Shown here one piece after another: positions 7,227-9,907 of a stretch of DNA of 9,907 nucleotides. The position numbers were made by a program, and so were the translations under genes. How positions within the stretch are numbered: position 1 is the first letter of the stretch; each line of letters opens with the position of its first letter. This DNA comes from Betaproteobacteria bacterium (GTDB lineage Bacteria; Bdellovibrionota_B; Oligoflexia; Silvanigrellales; Silvanigrellaceae): positions 1-9,907 of the forward strand of contig VGHE01000023.1 in assembly GCA_016868315.1 (NCBI GenBank), read 5' to 3'. The notes beneath the pieces were generated by a model. It saw nothing but the letters and a program-made list of their open reading frames with translations, was not told the origin of the DNA and did no database searches.

Positions 7227-7892
7227 ATGAAAGTATCAATCATCCGAGTCGCTCTCGCATTCGTTACAGCGATTGCAGTACAAGAACTTCCAGCAGCTAG
7301 AACTGCCGCTTCCGCGAGTGACATGACTTTCGGAGGGCAACCGATTGCAATCTTAGCCGATGCATCAGAGCTAAAGATTCAAACCAATCGCATCTCGGGT
7401 TCGGGAAAAGTAGAATTTAAAGAAAACATGGGTAGGCTGGGACAAAATACGAGTCATTCTGTTTCGTTTGCGCTCTCAGACGGTGGGAAAATCGTTCTGT
7501 CGGCGTATGCACAGACCGGTCTTTCAAAGGGAATCAACTTCGAATTTGCGCGCGCAGGAAAGACACTTAAAGTGACTTTAATGAAGGAGGGCGCAGCGCC
7601 ACAAGATGCCTCAGCGCAATTCACCAGCATCAATGCATCGCGTGTTATCGATCTTCAAATAGACGTGCACAATTCGGAATCGCCAGCACATATCTTAATT
7701 TGGAATGGATTGGAGAAAGAATTCCACGAAGACAATGCACTCTTCAACTCCGCAGCGACAAATACAGCAGTCGCTCAAGGAGAGGGGAAGATGAGAGGGT
7801 TCGCTCTTAATAATGCGGTGCTCTTCAAAGCGACAGTATCCAAACCAAAACTCGACCATGGTCACGACCATGATCATGATCACGACCACTGA
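7227..7892 (+). CDS. Exported protein with C-terminal Asp/His metal-binding tail, unknown family
   Basis: A 221-residue protein I cannot assign to a named family. It starts with a signal-peptide-like N-terminus (MKVSIIR, hydrophobic to about residue 18, with Ala-rich possible cleavage sites before residue 32). The body (about 45-205) is rich in alternating polar/hydrophobic strands and looks like a beta-sandwich. It contains DVHNSESPAHILIWNG (146-161), which recurs in the paralogue at 8952-9632. The last twelve residues (210-221) are DHGHDHDHDHDH, six histidines alternating with Asp/Gly, which would bind Zn, Ni or similar ions. An AAAGGA sequence eight bases upstream supports the start. It is the first gene of a three-gene operon with a gap of 38 bases to the next. 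The role as periplasmic or extracellular metal binder is inferred from the tail and neighbours. Confidence 0.85.
   Translation: MKVSIIRVALAFVTAIAVQELPAARTAASASDMTFGGQPIAILADASELKIQTNRISGSGKVEFKENMGRLGQNTSHSVSFALSDGGKIVLSAYAQTGLSKGINFEFARAGKTLKVTLMKEGAAPQDASAQFTSINASRVIDLQIDVHNSESPAHILIWNGLEKEFHEDNALFNSAATNTAVAQGEGKMRGFALNNAVLFKATVSKPKLDHGHDHDHDHDH
7854..7889 (+). repeat. Short GAY-CAY codon repeat encoding the His tail
   Basis: Five GAY (Asp) and six CAY (His) codons with one GGT (Gly) encode the DHGHDHDHDHDH end of the preceding gene. Silent variation among GAC/GAT and CAC/CAT shows it is not a freshly expanded repeat, so the amino acid pattern has been kept by selection or is old. Confidence 0.75.
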
Positions 7893-7930
7893 ACAGCAAT
7901 AAAAAGGAAGGGACTGTGAAAGGACGATAA

Positions 7931-8959
7931 ATGGAAATCATAACAGCATGGCGAATCAGAAATTGGTTGATGCTGCTTTTAGTCGTCCTTTTCACACCGG
8001 CCTGTAAAAAAGAAAACTCCATTTCACCGACCAAAAACCCTTCGAACACAAACCTTCCGCGTCCAAATTTAACAGCTCCAAAGCAATTCAAGGCCTATTG
8101 CTCGAAAGAACTGGAGGCTTCAGAGAAAAAAACCGTAGATGCAATTCTCGGTCAATCAAGAGAAAGAACCTGCGAAGAAGCAGCCGCAAAATTAAATGGA
8201 ATTCGACAACTGAACCTCAAAGGTGCGAGCATTGAAAATCTAGAACCAATTTCAACTCTTTGGAATCTAAGAGAACTCACGCTAAACGATAATAGTATTA
8301 GCGATTTAACACCACTTTCTGGGCTTGTTCGCCTCGAAAAACTAGATCTTTCACAAAACAAAATCAAAGACGTCAGTTCTATCCGTAGACTTACAGGGTT
8401 GCGGAGCTTGAATCTGAATGACAACCGCATCGAAAGCGTTGATTCCCTGGATACACTGAAGCATCTGGAAAGAATCTACCTTGCACGTAACAACATCAGA
8501 AACATAGATGCGTTTGCCAACTTCAGCTTAGCAGTGCACATTTCACTATCAGGAAACCAAATCACAGAAATTTCTTCACTCAGTTTCGCTGAAGATTTAA
8601 TCTCGCTCGATATTTCAGAAAATCGAATATCCGATATATCGGCGCTGAAAACTTTCAAAAAAATGCGTGAATTAAACATCGATGACAATAGCATCGAGAC
8701 TGTTAGCCCATTGCAGTCTCTTATCACATTAGAACGTCTTTCAATCCGAAATAATCTAATCAGTGATGTAAATGGGCTTTCACAACTGAAAGCGCTCAAT
8801 TTTCTGGATCTTTCATTCAACAAGAAAATCACTTCCAACTCAATCGCGGGATTATCGGCTTTAACCGGATTGCAATGGATGGGGCTTGAGGGGATTCAGG
8901 ATCCAGACAAAAATGAACTAACATGTCCTTTGGATGAGTGGGTGTGCGTTTATGAATGA
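7931..8959 (+). CDS. Leucine-rich repeat lipoprotein (internalin/SDS22-like repeats)
   Basis: A 342-residue lipoprotein. The signal (MEIITAWRIRNW, then LMLLLVVLF) ends in the lipobox TPAC, with the acylated cysteine at 25 and a Pro/Asn/Thr-rich linker to about residue 50. A capping region with C57 and C81 precedes about ten consecutive 22-residue leucine-rich repeats (about 88-307) of the LxxLxxLxLxxNxI type, closed by a short cap with C331 and C339 (TCPLDEWVC). This is a curved protein-binding scaffold, expected on the periplasmic or outer face of a membrane; the ligand is unknown. AAGGA six bases upstream of 7931 sets the start. The gene is visibly more AT-rich than the transporter operon. 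Sitting between two paralogues, its partner may be one of them. Confidence 0.9.
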   Translation: MEIITAWRIRNWLMLLLVVLFTPACKKENSISPTKNPSNTNLPRPNLTAPKQFKAYCSKELEASEKKTVDAILGQSRERTCEEAAAKLNGIRQLNLKGASIENLEPISTLWNLRELTLNDNSISDLTPLSGLVRLEKLDLSQNKIKDVSSIRRLTGLRSLNLNDNRIESVDSLDTLKHLERIYLARNNIRNIDAFANFSLAVHISLSGNQITEISSLSFAEDLISLDISENRISDISALKTFKKMRELNIDDNSIETVSPLQSLITLERLSIRNNLISDVNGLSQLKALNFLDLSFNKKITSNSIAGLSALTGLQWMGLEGIQDPDKNELTCPLDEWVCVYE

Positions 8960-9632
8960 CAAGTCTCTAAAAAAAGCAAAGACAACGAGGCCTGCAATTA
9001 TTGCTCTCTCGATCGTTCTTCAAGTCCTTTTATCTGCCTGCTACGTTCCACAGAGCGAGAAACAACAGGTTCAGAATCGGGGTTTCATTGGCCCAACGGA
9101 AGTTCTCTCATTGAATTCGCCAGAATTGAATTTTTCGGAAAACTCACTCCAAGGAAATGGTCGCGCAACGGTTCTCATTCCATTAAATTCGACTCGCAGC
9201 CAACAGAGCTATGCTGTCTCGTTCAGTGTTGAGGATTCTGGCCTGCTCGCCTTGGTCATAAACTCAAATGAAGAACTTCAATCAGGGATAGAACTTCATT
9301 TTAGGAGACAAGAAAGCGAATTCGACGTACAATTGAAGCTTGCTGGGCAGACGACAAATCTGTCATCCCTATTTTCGAATCTGAACGCATCTGAACCAGT
9401 CAATCTAATCGTTGATGTTCACAACAACGAAAGTCCTCTCCACATGATTGCGTGGACAGGCGAGGTAACAGAGCCGACTGCAAATAATTCTGTCTACGAC
9501 TCAATACGTGACGCAAAATCAAAGGGTGCACTTCAAGGCAATGGCAGAGGCTCTTTCTGGGGCTTTATTTTCGATAAATCAAAAATCACGCAAGCAGTCG
9601 TGGCAGAACCTAAGGTGCTTCATCAACACTAG
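8952..9632 (+). CDS. Lipoprotein paralogous to the His-tail protein, unknown family
   Basis: A 226-residue lipoprotein: a basic N-terminus (KSLKKAK), a hydrophobic core and the lipobox LSAC with the cysteine at 30. From about residue 58 it aligns with the 7227-7892 protein. Shared points are AVSFSVEDSG against SVSFALSDGG, DVHNNESPLHMIAWTG (155-170) against DVHNSESPAHILIWNG, and LQGNGRGSFWGF against AQGEGKMRGF. It ends in LHQH (223-226) rather than the long Asp/His tail. An upstream ATG at 8934 is in frame but lacks a ribosome binding site and would put non-signal residues first. The ATG at 8952 overlaps the LRR gene stop by 8 bases (ATGAATGA), implying coupled translation. Product and function are unknown; membrane-anchored partner of the His-tailed form is an inference. 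Confidence 0.85.
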   Translation: MNDKSLKKAKTTRPAIIALSIVLQVLLSACYVPQSEKQQVQNRGFIGPTEVLSLNSPELNFSENSLQGNGRATVLIPLNSTRSQQSYAVSFSVEDSGLLALVINSNEELQSGIELHFRRQESEFDVQLKLAGQTTNLSSLFSNLNASEPVNLIVDVHNNESPLHMIAWTGEVTEPTANNSVYDSIRDAKSKGALQGNGRGSFWGFIFDKSKITQAVVAEPKVLHQH

Positions 9633-9907
9633 CTTTAACAGCTCGCAAGAAGCGGTTCTTTGAAAGAACTCATTGCCGTGCTGTCTTATTCGAAAAAGCC
9701 CAACGACGAATGCTTCTCTGTTGAAAAATTTTTCTGACAAATAGAAATCAAGTTGCAGCTTGCACTGCTACCCACCAGCGTCAAGGCGCAATTGGCTTAA
9801 TTCCGCCTAAAAGCGGATATCTTTTACAAACGAAACACAGCGGCGGCCGCATTTGGTGCTCACCTATCACGATGACCAGAAGGTGTGTGTTCTTTTGCCT
9901 TCCAGTG
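9633..9907. other. Region with no identifiable gene
   Basis: About 275 bases after the last operon gene. TCCGC/GCGGA (9802-9817) is a 5-bp hairpin followed by TATCTTTTA, a poor terminator candidate. From 9811 the plus strand is open to the window edge (about 32 codons, including RPHLVLTYHDDQK) but with no start or ribosome binding site, and a minus-strand frame is also open to the edge for about 42 codons. Neither resembles a family I know. Confidence 0.5.

Noticed and set aside
9646-9676. GTTCTTTGAAAGAAC inverted repeat as terminator of the His-tail operon
   Set aside because: There is a short workable stem and no T-run after it.
9723-9734. GAAAAATTTTTC palindrome
   Set aside because: Simple A/T-run symmetry, common by chance in AT-rich intergenic DNA.
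9811-9907. Plus-strand frame open to the window edge
   Set aside because: It has no start codon context or ribosome binding site and no recognisable homology; it is too short to judge.

Overview
The window looks like chromosomal DNA of a Gram-negative bacterium. It encodes an ABC importer with a free (non-lipoprotein) periplasmic binding protein, two lipoproteins with classical lipoboxes, and strong GGAGG-type ribosome binding sites. An LRR lipoprotein next to secreted proteins and a secreted subtilase would suit a Bdellovibrionota/Oligoflexia-like or other deltaproteobacteria-like genome. That placement is a guess, because no phylogenetic marker gene is present.

Layout: (1) 1-292 is a decayed fragment of an IS91-type (Y2) transposase, abutting the 3' end of the next operon. 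(2) 293-3776, minus strand, is a tightly packed four-gene metal uptake operon, read in the order binding protein, ATPase, permease 1, permease 2. It belongs to the TroABCD/MntABCD/ZnuABC group (cluster A-I binding protein, ABC-3 permeases). (3) 3807-4077 is a divergent intergenic region rich in inverted repeats that look like operators. (4) 4078-5364, plus strand, is a COG0523 GTPase of the ZigA/CobW type, possibly followed by a translationally coupled 45-codon ORF. (5) 5592-7001, minus strand, is a secreted S8 peptidase (subtilase). (6) 7002-7226 is a second divergent intergenic region whose two promoters carry the same 16-bp sequence in opposite orientation. (7) 7227-9632, plus strand, is a three-gene operon: an exported protein with a six-histidine Asp/His tail, an LRR lipoprotein, and a lipoprotein paralogous to the first gene. 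(8) 9633-9907 contains no convincing gene.

How it may fit together: the importer and the COG0523 GTPase are the classic response to zinc (or Zn/Mn) starvation. The His-tailed exported protein, its lipoprotein paralogue, the LRR lipoprotein and the divergent secreted protease form a second, less familiar block with its own symmetric operator. A 14-bp word in that operator resembles one in the transporter promoter (11 of 14 identical). This suggests, without proving it, that both blocks answer to one metal-responsive repressor and that the second block acts outside the cytoplasmic membrane, for example by binding or liberating metal. No regulator gene is present in the window.
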